The notes: generated from the letters alone by a model not told the origin. DNA of 44,552 nucleotides from Dunaliella salina (GCA_002284615.2 MU070185.1:92565-137116); one strand, 5' to 3'; shown: positions 1-10,357, counted from the stretch's first letter. Translations and numbers: made by a program.

Positions 1-784
1 CGGAGCGAGAGCTGAAGGCATCTCGCTTGTTGGCGTAACTAAGGTAAATGTCCGAAAAGTTGGACGCCATATAGGCCTTGAGTCCGCGCAGTTGTGGCAT
101 CTGGTTGATGACTGTGTTGATAGTTGTTGCCAGTGGTTTCATGCAGCGACGTCGGTCACGAGTTGTTTGGGTCTCATATGGGGCGACATAGAGTCCACTT
201 GGGAGAGAATTGCGATTTTGATTGATGAATGTTTTGACATGGTCGCGACCACCACGGCCTTTGCCGCCGATCGTATCCCGGTATGTGCCGTTTTTGTTCA
301 TTGTCACCGCCGAGACTGGTTGGTTGAAGGCTTGTGCAATAGCAGGGGAAGTCCAGTTGTTGGGATTTGAAGTGGGAGAAACAAAAAAGTCACCAGCATT
401 GGATGCATCCTCAAGGTCATTAAGCTTGCCCTTCATTGTCCAAGACATTTGATCATGGTCGGAAATGGAAGAAGACGAGTTGTGAGNACGTGAGTGTTCA
501 AGAGCGTCNATGCGCTGATGAAGGTTAAGTTGATCCTGACGGAGGATGTGATTTTCATGTNGGACAGACCCCATAGCACTGGTCAGGCGTTGATGAGACT
601 CATCTANTTTGTCGAACCTGTCCCTCAACACTTTGACGGAATCGGTATTGGCTTGTAAGGCCTGCTCCTGTCGAGCTAGGCTGGCCTCTNGGCGAGCAGC
701 AGTCGTTTGTAGAAGATGCTCCTGTCGAGCTTGGCTATCCTTCAAGAAATCCATGATATGTTGATTAGTGGCTTGTTCAGACAT
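1..784 (-). CDS. LINE ORF1 protein, 5' part (copy 1), runs off the window
   Basis: An open frame of 261 codons starts at ATG 784-782 and continues past base 1. The first ~90 residues are rich in Gln, Glu, Arg and Leu in a heptad-like pattern (for example SLARQEQALQAN), which suggests a coiled coil for trimerisation. Near the window edge it carries the conserved block QMPQLRGLKAY...LSYANKRDAF, which recurs in the other ORF1 copies at 5386, 15415, 30942 and 41945. In LINEs an ORF1 protein normally binds the element RNA; that role is inferred here. No stop codon is visible; a few N bases give unknown residues. The rest of this element lies left of the window. Its 5' leader probably extends to about 1135. 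Confidence 0.7.
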   Translation of the reverse strand, partial: MSEQATNQHIMDFLKDSQARQEHLLQTTAARXEASLARQEQALQANTDSVKVLRDRFDKXDESHQRLTSAMGSVXHENHILRQDQLNLHQRXDALEHSRXHNSSSSISDHDQMSWTMKGKLNDLEDASNAGDFFVSPTSNPNNWTSPAIAQAFNQPVSAVTMNKNGTYRDTIGGKGRGGRDHVKTFINQNRNSLPSGLYVAPYETQTTRDRRRCMKPLATTINTVINQMPQLRGLKAYMASNFSDIYLSYANKRDAFSSRS

Positions 785-1135
785 CTTTGTGTGTGGAGTA
801 CGAGGGGGAGATGAGTGTTTGCGGAGGGCTGCAAGATAACTGCGAGCTTGTGTTGCACAGTTAGGCCGAAGCAAGCCTGACGGCACCGGAGTAAGAGTGG
901 GTTTCTGCATTCACCATGTCATAGGGTTAATCAATCTTTTTTTTTTTTAGTAGTGAAGAGTTAAACAGGGAAAGAAACTTCTCCACTGAGCAGAGAAACA
1001 CTCAGGGAGGAACTTTGGTTGCGTTGGAGGCATGAAGATGCTGGGTGTCTAAAAGTAGATGGAGTGCGCTGTAGAGGGGAGACTGCCACTAAAGAGCAAG
1101 TGGGCGAAGGAGAGTGGTGGAACGGAGAAAGGATC
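785..1135 (-). other. Probable 5' leader of the ORF1 copy; no gene seen
   Basis: This stretch lies upstream of the minus-strand ORF1 start and before the first endonuclease-like codons of plus-strand LINE A. It holds a T run at about 937-948 and no frame with recognisable protein similarity. I read it as the 5' untranslated leader of the minus-strand LINE, ending where LINE A begins. Confidence 0.3.
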
Positions 1136-1142
1136 CCACGCA

Positions 1143-2403
1143 CGACTCCTACAACACCTCCCCAGGCACTTTCTTCTTGGCCACACTCGTATACCTCCTC
1201 GCAGGGAGGGACATAAAGGATTTGGGGTTGCTATTATTGCTACTTCTATCTTTCAAGATTATCTATCCCTGTTATATGTATCTGATCAATTGCAAACTGT
1301 TTGGGTTAGGGCACATGCAGAACTGTTCGGGCTGGATAGAGACGTTTACCTATGTGCTTCATATGTGAACCCCGAGAGCCAAAATACCTCCCCAGAACAC
1401 ATCGATAATCTTTACTTCACCCTAGGTGAGGAGATCTTTCGAGCCTATACACAAACGCCACACATTCTTATTGGTGGGGATTTCAATGCACACATTGCCA
1501 ACAGAAAGGAACTATCTGATATGCATTACGCGTTCCTCTCACGGCATCCTCACTTAACTCACAATAGGCAATCTCAATGCTCTCAAGTTAACAGAGCTGT
1601 CATACGCCTCCTTGACTTGGCAGCTACTTATAAGCTACTCATAACCACAGGACATGTCAATGGAGACTTCGGCCAACGGACATATAAAGGATATGATAAC
1701 AAATGTAATTCTCGTCCAGATCACTTTCTTTGTTCTACAGAACTATTCTCGCTATTGCACCGTGCTGATATCACATATCCTGTATTATTTGACCATGCCG
1801 CTCTATCCAATTTTTTTGTCCCCTCTTCCAGTCCGGCAGAGCATATAGATAAAAGACGTCTCTCACCCATATGTAATTTTCTATTACCCTCACAATGCCA
1901 AGAGTTTCTTTTAAGATGGCGACCGGATCGCGCCACCCTTTTTGCTCAAATCCTTCGTAACAATGACGAGGAACGTAACCGCTTCTTACATCATATTCGG
2001 GCACAAGATGTTGATTCTTCCTATCAGGAGCTCAAATCATGGATAGTACAGACAGCGTGCGACTCTCGGGTGGGAATGACTATATCCAGGTCAACTTTTC
2101 CTCGTTCAACTTCTAGACGGCCCTTTTGGTTCGATCTGGAATGTGCAACCAGAAAGAAAGAGTTCCTTCACGCAGTAAAATCTGGGCTAGCATGGCATGC
2201 TTGTCAACAACTTCACCGCCAATACAAGGCACATGTACAACGGGCAAAACACAGATTTACCCATGCGCGCGCTGCTTCTTTCATGGACAAACTTCACCGC
2301 AAGGATTCATCTGTTTATTCCTTCTTGAGACAGCAACCTGTCAAACATACCACACCCGTCTCCCTTTCAGCATGGCAGGAACATCTGTCTAAAGTTTTCG
2401 TAT
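1143..2403 (+). pseudogene. LINE A ORF2, AP-type endonuclease domain (N-terminally truncated)
   Basis: A continuous frame (1059-2405) encodes an APE/DNase I-like endonuclease, which in LINEs nicks the target DNA. Visible motifs in order: KGFGVAI, YVNPESQNTSP, the metal/catalytic loop GGDFNAHI (about 1480), SRPDHFL (about 1715) and FDHAALS with the catalytic His (about 1790). The N-terminal block with the catalytic Glu (ETRT in the copy at 30820) is absent because of the truncation. The frame then runs through the basic linker between EN and RT (RPFWFDLECATRKKEF, SSVYSFLRQQPVKHTTPVS) and stops at 2403. Upstream codons from 1059 belong to the neighbouring sequence. Confidence 0.8.
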
Positions 2404-4614
2404 GATCCACGAGCTCCTCTTCTTCACTTCGTGCACATACTGTCCCTTCCCTTAATGGGCACCACCAGTCACAAGACGATGCGCCTTCTTCTGATGGTTT
2501 TCCTCATCCTGACGAGAGTCAAATGCGCAAGGTTGTAGTTTTGCATTTCACGCCTCAACGGTAGCTCATCACCAGGATTTGACTCTATTTTGCCAGCTTT
2601 TCTCAAGTATGCTTGCACAGTGGTTAGGCATGATGATGGCAGAGCCTTCCAACAAACCAATGTTCTCACACCAATCATTTCCACCTTTTTTCACTTGCTT
2701 TTTATTAAAGCCTCCATACCTTCGGAGTGGAAGACTGCAAAACTTACCCCTCTGTATAAAAAAGGTTCCATTGTACATGCTAGTAATTACCGCATGCTTG
2801 CTGTAAGTGGGACCTTTCACCGCCTTATACCAACGTGCTTCGTACCCTTTTGCAAGACTGGTGTGAGCAAACTCATTCGATTCCCGACTCCCAGTTTGGT
2901 TTTTACCCCGGGCGCAGTACTCTTCATCCACTCTTTGTTCTTCGTCATCTGAGGAATGCTGCACAGGTCCATCAACCACATCACTCTCCTCGTCTGTATG
3001 CTGCCTTTATTGATTTTCAGCAAGCGTATGACTCTGTGCCCAGAGATCAACTCTGGCAACATTTGCAGAAGTGTCGACTGCCTTCACATTTCATCCATAT
3101 TCTTATGAAGATGAATACATTTTGGTTGATGGAGACACACACGTGCGTATCAAACCAACACATGGTGTCAAACAAGGTTGTCCTTTATCTCCTTTGCTCT
3201 TTTCCTTATACCTGAATGACATCCCTAACATCTTTCATGATATCTCAGGCGCGTGTACAGGAATTCCCAACTTTACTGTCTACCATCTCCTCTATGCTGA
3301 CGACCTGTGCCTCACTTCTAACTCTCCGTCCAGTTTGCAGCAAATGCTCAATCGTCTTTCCACATACTCCCGTGACAAATTCCTGGCCGTCAACACACAG
3401 AAATCTGTTGTGGTGTGTTTTAATTCTCAGGGTCCACAATATGCCTACTTTCCTGTACAACAATGAGGAACTGCCTTTCTCTGAGCAGTTCAAATATCTA
3501 GACATGTTCTGTGACAAAAAGTTCAATCTGAACAAAGCTGCAGAGGAGGCCATCAAGCCTTGCCTGGCAAGCATGACCAGAATACGTACTTTTATTCAAC
3601 AACATGGTCTCTCTCATCGTTTACATGCGTACCTCTGGTTCTTCAAAACTTATGTCATCCCAGCCGGCATGTACGCTTCTCAGATTTGGGCCACTTCCTA
3701 TCTGCAACAGGGCCAAGAGATGGAAAGTTGCATTCAAAAGTGGCTCTTGCAATTTTTACGCACCATACTTGGGGTCAGGAATTCAACACCTTCCTGGAGT
3801 GTGTTACGGGAGTGTGGCTTGGAACCCATGCAATTGAATTGGCTTCGAGCATGTGCACACCTTTACAACAATCTCATTTTTTGTAATAGCCCTCTCCTTT
3901 GTAAGGTTTTTCAGGCGGACGTTTTACTCAGCCAATTCCATCCTGCATGCTGGATTTCTCATCTCTTGTTTGGCACAAAAGGTCTCAGGCATACTCCGTC
4001 TTACCACCATCTTATTCTCAATGGCAGTCCTCTGAATCTGAGTCAACTTGTTGTAGACCTTCCGGAACGTCATTTGGCATTTTGGCAGCAACCCTTTTTT
4101 ACTGCTTGTCAGCCACGGGAACCTGAGACGAACAGTAAAACGTTCACCTATCATCATTGGTGTGCCCTTCCACAACGTGACGCTCATGCTACCTTCTCCC
4201 CATGTCGTCTGCCCAAGTACTTCCATTTGGATCTACCCACACATATTTTACGCAGTGTTGCCCGCTTTCGGTTACGTGTTCATCTTTTGAGGATTGAGCT
4301 AAACTATTGGAATGAAAATATTGATCCTAAGTGCGATCTGTGTGATGCTCACGATGACGCTCAGGATGAGCAACATGTGCTATTTAAGTGTACTCACCCT
4401 CATGTTTGCAATCTTAGACGGAAATATGCATCTTTGTTTAATGGACATGCCCTTTCCCTCACAACTTCAGAGTCCCAAGCGGCACCGTGCCTGCATGCAT
4501 CTCACCATGTCCCACCGAATGCCATGCGATCCTTTTTGTATTAAAACAATAATAAACTTTATCCTTTTCTGCATGAACTCTTACTTTTTTATGAACAGGC
4601 TAGCAGTCAGTCGA
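2404..4614 (+). pseudogene. LINE A ORF2, reverse transcriptase and CCHC knuckle, frameshifted
   Basis: RT motifs are spread over at least four frame segments. The finger region is at 2590-2830 (EWKTAKLTPLYKKGS). The next segment (2835-3100) has QFGFYPGRSTL and catalytic motif A, FIDFQQAYDSVP. The next (about 3100-3466) has motif B, GVKQGCPLSPLLF, and motif C, LLYADDLCL. From about 3450 to 4544 follow the thumb and C-terminal domain (AGMYASQIWATSYL, TPSWSVLRECGLEP) and a zinc knuckle CDLC-x9-H-x4-C near 4340-4395. The active-site aspartates are present, but the frameshifts and a premature stop at 4544 make it a pseudogene. The original stop would be the TGA inside the 3' hairpin at about 4617. 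Confidence 0.85.
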
Positions 4615-4654
4615 TTTGACTGGAGGCCTTTCTTCTCTGTAACTGTAACTTGAG

Positions 4655-4893
4655 GATGTGGCCCTGGACGTGCTGGTGATGAACTTCTGGGTAGAGTATT
4701 TGCTTTCTGATCTGTTCTAGAGGGAAAAAGCTGTCAGTGGCAATGTAATGATATCCCAGGAGAGTGGCTGCTGCTATTGCCGTCAGTTTGGCTCTAGTGA
4801 TGGTGTGAGTGATTCCTGCTCCATTCGGTTGGACATGGTTGGTGCTTTCGCTGGCGGGGTGGTAGACCCCTACACCAATCACTTGTTTACCAT
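4655..4893 (-). pseudogene. RNase H domain fragment of a retroelement
   Basis: Reading leftwards from about 4893 the frame gives VIGVGVYHP, PNGAGITHTITRAKLTAIAAA and IATDSFFPLEQIRKQILYPE...HHQHVQGHIL. This is the pattern of the RNase H domain found in LTR and some non-LTR elements. The motif normally written RAEL reads RAKL, so a catalytic Glu is replaced by Lys, while TDS keeps the next Asp. The first catalytic Asp lies upstream and is missing. The fragment abuts the 3' tail of LINE A, which seems to have landed beside or in it. None of the LINE ORF2 copies here shows this domain, so it comes from another element. Confidence 0.6.
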
Positions 4894-4904
4894 TGTGTAT
4901 ATGG

Positions 4905-6132
4905 CAAAAAAAAAAAACGATGAGATGATTACAAAGTATCGTACAAGAACACATCCTGAACGAAGCACCAACTCCATGGTTATATGGAGACTACCTACAC
5001 GAATAGAGCTCGCCAACCACTTTGACACTAAACTTCGGCAGAAAGAGGCCCGTACGTGTGAGCAAGCTACGGCATTAACGAGACAATTGCACGAAACAAC
5101 ATCACAAAACCAGTTACTCCAACGACGCATATCCAACTTTGAGCAACAATTCGGCGATCGCAAGCATGATTTCGATGCAGCTTCCAAATGGGAGAAAGAT
5201 ACTGAAATGGATTGCCACAAATATGATGACATATCTGGACATGTGTTCGTGGTGACGAAAGACAGCGTTCTGCCAACACCATATCGCATGTCCTTGGTAC
5301 AGACAAGACAATCCTCCCATGCAACAAGTACAACGCAACATCTCGTATTCTTGTCGGAAACGGGCGACGTGCGGGCTCTCTAGCTGTGAAATCGTTCCTC
5401 AACACTGTCAAGGACAAAATACCAAATGATTGGAAAGTGCAAAGGGAACGCACAAAGATGACTATGCAACGCGAGAGAAGTTTGAATGACTTGAATACTG
5501 ACATTCAGCGTGTCATTTCCGCTCAACCGAAATTTGTTGGCCTTAATTCATACGTTGGAGTGAACGGTTCAAACATTTTCCTTTCATACGGAGATAGAAG
5601 GGATGCCTTAAACCTCAAGAAACAAGATACACCGGCATTCAAGTATCTCGTCTGGGAACACTTCATCTTCGATCCGCTGTTGAACATGGGCAAAGGCGGC
5701 ATGAACTACAAGAACAAAATTAACCTACCAACTGCATCTATTGAGGCTATCATCACACAATCTCTCTCTACCTCTCCTTCCATCCGTGAGAAAGAAAACC
5801 ATATGCAGAATGATACATGCGGTGCAGGCCTTCGTCTAAGTTGCACAATACGGGGATACGGATACGGATACGGATGCGGGAACGGATCCTGGTACGGATA
5901 CGGGTGTGATCAAGCCGTATCAAGCCACGGCCCGCCTGCCCCGGCACACATTACGGAACGGATACGGATACGGATACGGATACGGATGATACGGATCGGC
6001 GTATTAAGGGGTCTGATACGCGTATTGTGCAACTTAGGCCTTCGTCTCTCTGATGGTGGAACTGAACGACTTCAAAGATTACAACTGAGCCTCGCTGAAT
6101 TTCTTTTCCACTCATTCAACATCTTTGCATGA
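4905..6132 (+). pseudogene. LINE ORF1 protein (copy 2), frameshifted and carrying an inserted element
   Basis: Two frames, 4748-5383 and 5386-6132, join by a frameshift near 5340. The first part is a charged coiled coil (ELANHFDTKLRQKEARTCEQ). The second holds the conserved ORF1 domain: GNGRRAGSLAVKSFL, VQRERTKMTMQRERSL, FVGLNSYVG, ILSYGDRRDAL-like codons, then PAFKYLVWEH and MGKGGMNYKNK. The same blocks, in the same order, occur at 15229-16087. A 198-bp inverted-repeat element (5838-6035) interrupts the C-terminus in frame, because element plus duplicated target is 210 bp. The real C-terminus resumes as GGTERLQRLQLSLAEF and ends at 6132. No ORF2 follows directly. Confidence 0.7.
5838..6035. 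mobile_element. 198-bp terminal-inverted-repeat element with GGATAC repeats and 12-bp TSD
   Basis: The left end AAGTTGCACAATACG (5838-5852) is the exact reverse complement of the right end CGTATTGTGCAACTT (6021-6035). The flanks AGGCCTTCGTCT at 5826-5837 and 6036-6047 are identical, giving a perfect 12-bp target-site duplication. The interior is mostly GGATAC/TACGGA hexamer repeats in two blocks (about 5854-5905 and 5951-5995) with a GC-rich spacer between. It has no coding capacity. Long inverted repeats plus a duplication fit a non-autonomous DNA transposon; 12 bp is longer than most transposase families produce. The perfect ends and duplication suggest a recent insertion. Confidence 0.75.
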
Positions 6133-6299
6133 CGGCATGGAAATATGGCAGAAGTCTCAAGGGTCTTGATGCGCTAATGTATTCAACCTGCCTTGTAAGC
6201 ATGTTATCCAGTACCTTCACAAACTGCCATGTAGGGTTCAGCAATTTGCGTTCCTTTCACGCTTGAATGAGGTGTGTCTCCTTCATCGGTACTTACTAT

Positions 6300-6478
6300 T
6301 ATACTTTATAGGAGTTCAGGATGAGTCCTTAACCCAAACTGTCCAGACCCATCTCAACCAGTCCTTTAGTACCTTTTCCTTCTTGAAAATGTTACTTGTA
6401 TTTGCAGGCCTAGCAGTCGCGAGTGTTGACTGATGGCCTTTATTTCCTGTAAACCCTGTAAACCCTGTAAACCCTGTA
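6300..6478 (+). mobile_element. LINE 3' terminal fragment
   Basis: The right part has the subfamily-2 3' signature: CAGGCCTAGCAGTCGCGAG, TGTTGACTG and GGCC, followed by three copies of a CCCTGTAAA-type repeat (about 6449-6478). One extra base in the GCCTAGC region breaks the ORF2 C-terminal frame. To the left only ~100 bp of weakly similar sequence can be seen, so this is a very short 5'-truncated copy. It abuts the minus-strand PHD gene remnant. Confidence 0.6.
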
Positions 6479-6797
6479 CATGGCAGCTGCCGTGCGTGTA
6501 TGCCCATTCTCTCCAGTTTTCAACTTTGCGTACCAAAGAAGGGCCGGATGATGTGAGTGGTGAAAGGTTTTGCTGGCTTTGTATGGTACTGTGAGAGGTT
6601 TGTTGGTGGGCAGAAGATAGTTTTTGAAATTTATTGAAGCCAGTTTCAAGTTCTGGGTGTCTTGGATTAAGGACTGGGTCGATGCTAATGTTTCTTTCCA
6701 GCCATCTTGCTTCACGGATGTCTTGTTTCAGGCCTGTGAGCCAAGTTGAATTGTTTCCATTGAGGCGGACTCTTGCAGCGGTGTTCCAAACAGCAAT
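6479..6797 (-). other. 3' flank of the PHD-family gene remnant
   Basis: This lies downstream of the stop at 6798 on the minus strand. The minus-strand reading just past the stop still looks coding (WNTAARVRLNGNNSTW, REARWLERNISIDP), so the protein probably continued before the stop mutation. It abuts the LINE tail at 6478. Confidence 0.35.
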
Positions 6798-8598
6798 TTA
6801 TTTGTAGGCTCCAGGAGTGGCATGAAAGGTCATTCCTTGGCTTAGCCAGAAGGGGGGGTTGGCATAGTTGAGTCTTGTTGAGGGTATGGTTCCCAATGCG
6901 CGACAGAGGTGAGGGTAAGCATTCAGGAGTTTAGAGTATGGATTTGTGCTCATAGGGCCTCCCCAGCTTGGTAAGAACATGAAAGTTGCTGTGGCATGGC
7001 TTTGTTGCATGGCAGGAAAAATGGCATGTTTGAGAGTAAGGTNCATNACATGGTCATCGTAANTTGGATGGCANATTGAAAATCNTGAGAATTTGGAAGA
7101 GAGGCTGTTATGGATTGCTCCAAANACCCTATCTNGAGGGTGTTCACTCCAGTAGNTGAGGTGGCAGGGNTTGTAGTCNAGGGGAGAAGCCATTTTTTCC
7201 TGGGTTACGAGAGCCCATTTTTGCATGGCAGTGTGGATATGATTTGGTAGGATGCGCATGTATGAATCCTTGATCTTCTTACTTTGTTGCAGTTTGGTGT
7301 TGAGGGTTGAGCGTGAGAAAAGACCCACGAACTCGGAGGCAAAGCTTTGGGGTGGAGGTTGAATTGTGTTGTGGATCCCATTGTCTCTGGCTCTGTTGAA
7401 TGCAGTATGGAGGATATTGATGCGCTCTGGGGTTAGGATTCCTTTGCATTTTCCATCTGTGCCATAAATGCATGCCACTTGTTTAGAATAGACTTGTGGT
7501 AGCATTAGTGGTGGTATAGATGGCACAGAAGGGGAGTGGGTAGCATCGGCTCTGGGGTGGTGATCTGTGGCACTGCTTGGCTTTGGCCTCATGAGGTCAA
7601 CTGCTGTGATCCAGAATTCACAGCGGCCAGTTCCATTAATGTCTGCCTGGGGGTTCGTGGGATTCATGTCAAAGGTGGCCTTGTTGCGGAGTTCCGTGTC
7701 TAATTTCTGTTTCCAAGTTTTTGTCTTGTCTGAATTTTCAAGTCCCTGCCTTTCAAGGTTGTCTAGTTCGGATTCAGCAGCTGGAGTGGAAAGGTGTATC
7801 TTTGCAGGCCTCGAATTGGAGGATGCATTGTTGAAAATTGGGCCAAGCTTCCCTGATGTCTTCAGGTTCCCAGCTTGGTTCCCAAGCAATGCGTACTAGT
7901 TTATTGCTGAGTTTGATTCCCTTTCTAGTTTCTCATCTTCGCTGAGAGGTGTGCATGCAGGGCAGGCCCAATAAATGCTGTTGCTATATCCTGTCTTTGT
8001 GCATCAGAGTAACATCCGAGCTCCTTCATGCAAGACCAGTGGTAGTTTCGGTGGCAGACGTCGCAGGTGTACATGTCAAGGTAGGGGGGCCCAGAGTTTA
8101 TGTGCTCTTTGCCGCCACTGTAGTTGCAGATCTCACAGCAGGTGCACTCAATCTCAGCTCGGGCGGCAGGTTTGGTATTGACAGGTGTGAACCCAGCGTG
8201 TTTGAAGATTGGGAGGGCCCATTTTTCTATGGTCATGGGCGCGAAGCAGGTCAGGTATTGTTTCTGGTGCTTGGGAGGCTCATTGTTCCTTTTTTTTCTT
8301 GGCTATAATGATCCTCCAATCACTGATATGTGTGATATCATTTAGGTCATAGTTGTAAATAGTATTAATTGCGTTTAGGGGGTTCGTTTCCTCTGTTAGT
8401 TTTCTCAATTTGTTTTTCTTGCCAGAGTTCTGAGTGTGGGGCTGTTTGGCCCAGTGGAGAGGTACTAGGGATGGAGGGGTTCGTATTGGGTTCAAGAAGC
8501 TTTCTCCTCTTTGTTTTCTGTTGGCTGTTTTGTGTGCCTTGGCTAGAGGAAGTGAGAGTCATGGTAAGAGGCTTGGAAGGGTATCTGCTATGATGCAT
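6798..8598 (-). pseudogene. PHD-finger protein with PCIF1-like methyltransferase-like C-terminus (family P, copy 1)
   Basis: The gene reads leftwards in about four frame segments. It starts at 8598 with a Ser/Thr-rich tail and a basic stretch (QQKTKRRKL) that could be a nuclear signal. A C4HC3 PHD finger follows (8137 to about 7955): CEIC-type pair, CDVCHRNYHWSC, and CPAC after a frameshift. Then comes a 363-residue frame (7889-6798) whose first half matches copy 2 at 43592 (CKGILTPERI, GIHNTIQPP). Its second half shows, in order, DR-x-FGA (about 7120), CHPxYDD (7073-7053) and TFMFLPSW (about 6970). The order and spacing recall FGS, NPPF and FIVFIPEW of the mRNA cap-adenosine methyltransferase PCIF1, with the catalytic Asn apparently replaced. 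The methyltransferase link is inference. Frameshifts make it a pseudogene. Confidence 0.55.
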
Positions 8599-9282
8599 GC
8601 ATAATGTTTTTTATTGCTCCAATGGACTCTACTCTCAAATCTTTTCTCAAGTCTGCAGTTTGAGCCGCATTTTGAGCTATTCTGTCATCCTCCTTTTCGT
8701 TTATTGAGTGGAAGGGTTTGGCGGTGCTGCCCTTTTGTTTGAGGCGTCCAAAGAATGTAAGCTCCTTTATGGCCTTGCAACTCCAAAAAGCTTGCAAGCA
8801 TCAGCTAAGAAGCCATGCCTAGCAACAATGGCTCCTCCCCGCTGTACAGCTACGGGTTCAATGACCAAATCTGTGAACCAATCACTCTCTTGGCTTCTGA
8901 GCAGAAGATTCACAGCTCCACCAGCATCAGTGATGTGCTGGAGGGTATCAAAGAACTTTTGCACTTCATTGAGCCAAGTGCATAGTTCATTGGCGTCCTT
9001 TTGTTCTACGCACAGTAGTGCATCAGTCGTCACTCGGCATGCAAAGAGGATTTCCTCTTGTACCACACTTATGAGCCAAGAAGAGGCTTGGGCTCTTAAC
9101 AGTAGATCCATGGCCTTAACAGCATTTACAATGTGCTCAAGACTGTTGAAGTATTGGCTGACCTCATAGCGCCAATTATCCAGTTCCACTGACTCCTTTG
9201 AGGAGTAGAGTGTTGGTATAAGGGAGAGGCTTTGTGAGGGTAGCTCAGTGAACAGCCCTGGGGTGACATCCATTTCACCCAT
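8588..9282 (-). pseudogene. Unknown small protein made of two ~66-residue repeats
   Basis: A 171-residue frame (9282-8767), start MGEMDVTPGL, has no family I recognise. It contains an internal duplication: residues 37-100 (WRYEVSQYFNSLEHI, AMDLLLRAQASSW) and 103-166 (WLNEVQKFFDTLQHI, AVNLLLRSQESDW) align with a period of 66. Predicted helices and no Cys/His metal sites point to a helical repeat, possibly a dimer-like fold. A frameshift near 8790 leads into a second frame that continues to 8588 (FFGRLKQKGSTAKPF, DLRVESIGAIKNI). It is co-oriented with and directly upstream of the PHD-family gene, overlapping its first codons by about 10 bp. It may be an earlier gene of the same element. Confidence 0.45.
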
Positions 9283-10340
9283 AGCTATGGCTAAAGCCCC
9301 TGGTCCCTATTTGCTACTCAACTCAGCAGTGGGAGTTTCTTTTGTCTTTAATGAGAATGTTAGGCAAGAGGTTTGGCCAATCTTTGCATGTACAAGTTTC
9401 TTGGTGCAGGAGGTTAGTTCATCTCATTTTTTGCACAAGGAAGTGCTTTTTTGCACAAGGAGGGTGCAACTAGCAGGTCGAAAGAGTCTTTTGCTGCAAG
9501 GTAGTAACCCGGCTTGGAGCTGCCAAATGAAAGTTTATTTCCAGAGGGGGGAAGCTAAGGTCCAAAATCAGGCATTTTTGGCATGCTCCTTGCACATGTT
9601 GTGCGTGGATCGTAAGATTGAAGCTTGGTGTTTTCTGTTTTCTGTTTTTCAAGCTGTGAAGCTTATTTCTTGCCACTCCCGGACACCGTGCCTAATCAGC
9701 CATGGCGTGAACCCTAGTTTTCACCAGCCAATCTCCTTAACTGACCACCCACTGCACCAAATTAGGTGATTTTTGGTGATTTACAGTCCTTGTACCAAAC
9801 ATCATTGCCAAAAAAGAGTGAAGTGAAAATACCCAGTGATTGGTCAAATACAGAATTTCAGCCGTTTCCCTTAAAGAAGATCCAGCGCAAGGGGTGCCAA
9901 AAAGGCCAAAAAATGACGCCATCCTTTCCTATTTTTGAATATGCAGGATGTTAGCAGTGTACATGAGAGTTATAAACATAAAATTTTGGAAGTGAAAAAT
10001 CACCCCAGGGTGGAGTTGTAGGCCAATTTGGGGTGATCTGAGGCCAGCAGAGTGATCTGGGGTCCTCCGAATTTTACCATTTTTGTCAAATATAATAATT
10101 ATGTAAATAGTAATGGTTGGCATAATCAGATTTGAGAAAGAGTTACGAGAAAGAGCATGTCTGGCAAATTGGCAAGCTTACCCCCTCTGGTTTATTTGAA
10201 TCTCTTCAGTTTACTCGAAGTGATATAGGTTGGTGTTGGGCCCTTTGTTACTTTTCTTCTGCTATCAAAGTCCCATGCATGAAGGCATGGAAGTACTAAA
10301 TTTGACTTGCAGGTACAAGGAACTTCCCTTACAGTTGCTT
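9283..10340. other. No recognisable gene
   Basis: Moderately AT-rich sequence without long or family-like frames. A short tandem pair of TTTTTTGCACAAGG units lies at about 9427-9466. The segment 9750-10110 has short similar phrases (GGTGATTTTTGGTGATTTAC). I see no LINE similarity. Confidence 0.5.
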
Positions 10341-10357
10341 ACTCTTTGGTGGCTCCT

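Larger units (their letters stand above)
1136..4652 (+). mobile_element. LINE A: 5'-truncated non-LTR retrotransposon with EN, RT and 3' end
   Basis: The longest continuous ORF2 in the window. Protein similarity starts abruptly near 1143 inside the endonuclease, so ORF1 and the first endonuclease motif are missing. That is the usual 5' truncation of target-primed reverse transcription. The 3' end carries the shared terminal signature: codons for EQASSQ, the hairpin CAGTC-GATTT-GACTG, GGAGGCC, then CTGTAACTGTAACTT. I could not identify a target-site duplication. Several frameshifts make it non-functional. Confidence 0.85.

Noticed and set aside
1059..1142. First 28 residues of the LINE A frame as an endonuclease N-terminus
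   Set aside because: They do not match the other endonuclease copies and come from the neighbouring leader sequence.
5838..6037. The 198-bp element as an introner (intron-creating transposon)
   Set aside because: GT and AG can be found at its edges, but removing them does not restore the target exactly, and the frame stays open through the insertion.
6449..6478. CCCTGTAAA repeats as telomere-derived sequence
   Set aside because: They resemble the CCCTAAA telomere repeat, but they are the regular 3' tail of LINE copies and have an extra TG in every unit.
6798..6900. ANPPFW motif as the methyltransferase active site
   Set aside because: It lies after the LPSW motif, whereas in NPPF-type adenine methyltransferases the NPPF precedes it; the CHPxY at 7059-7073 fits position and spacing better.
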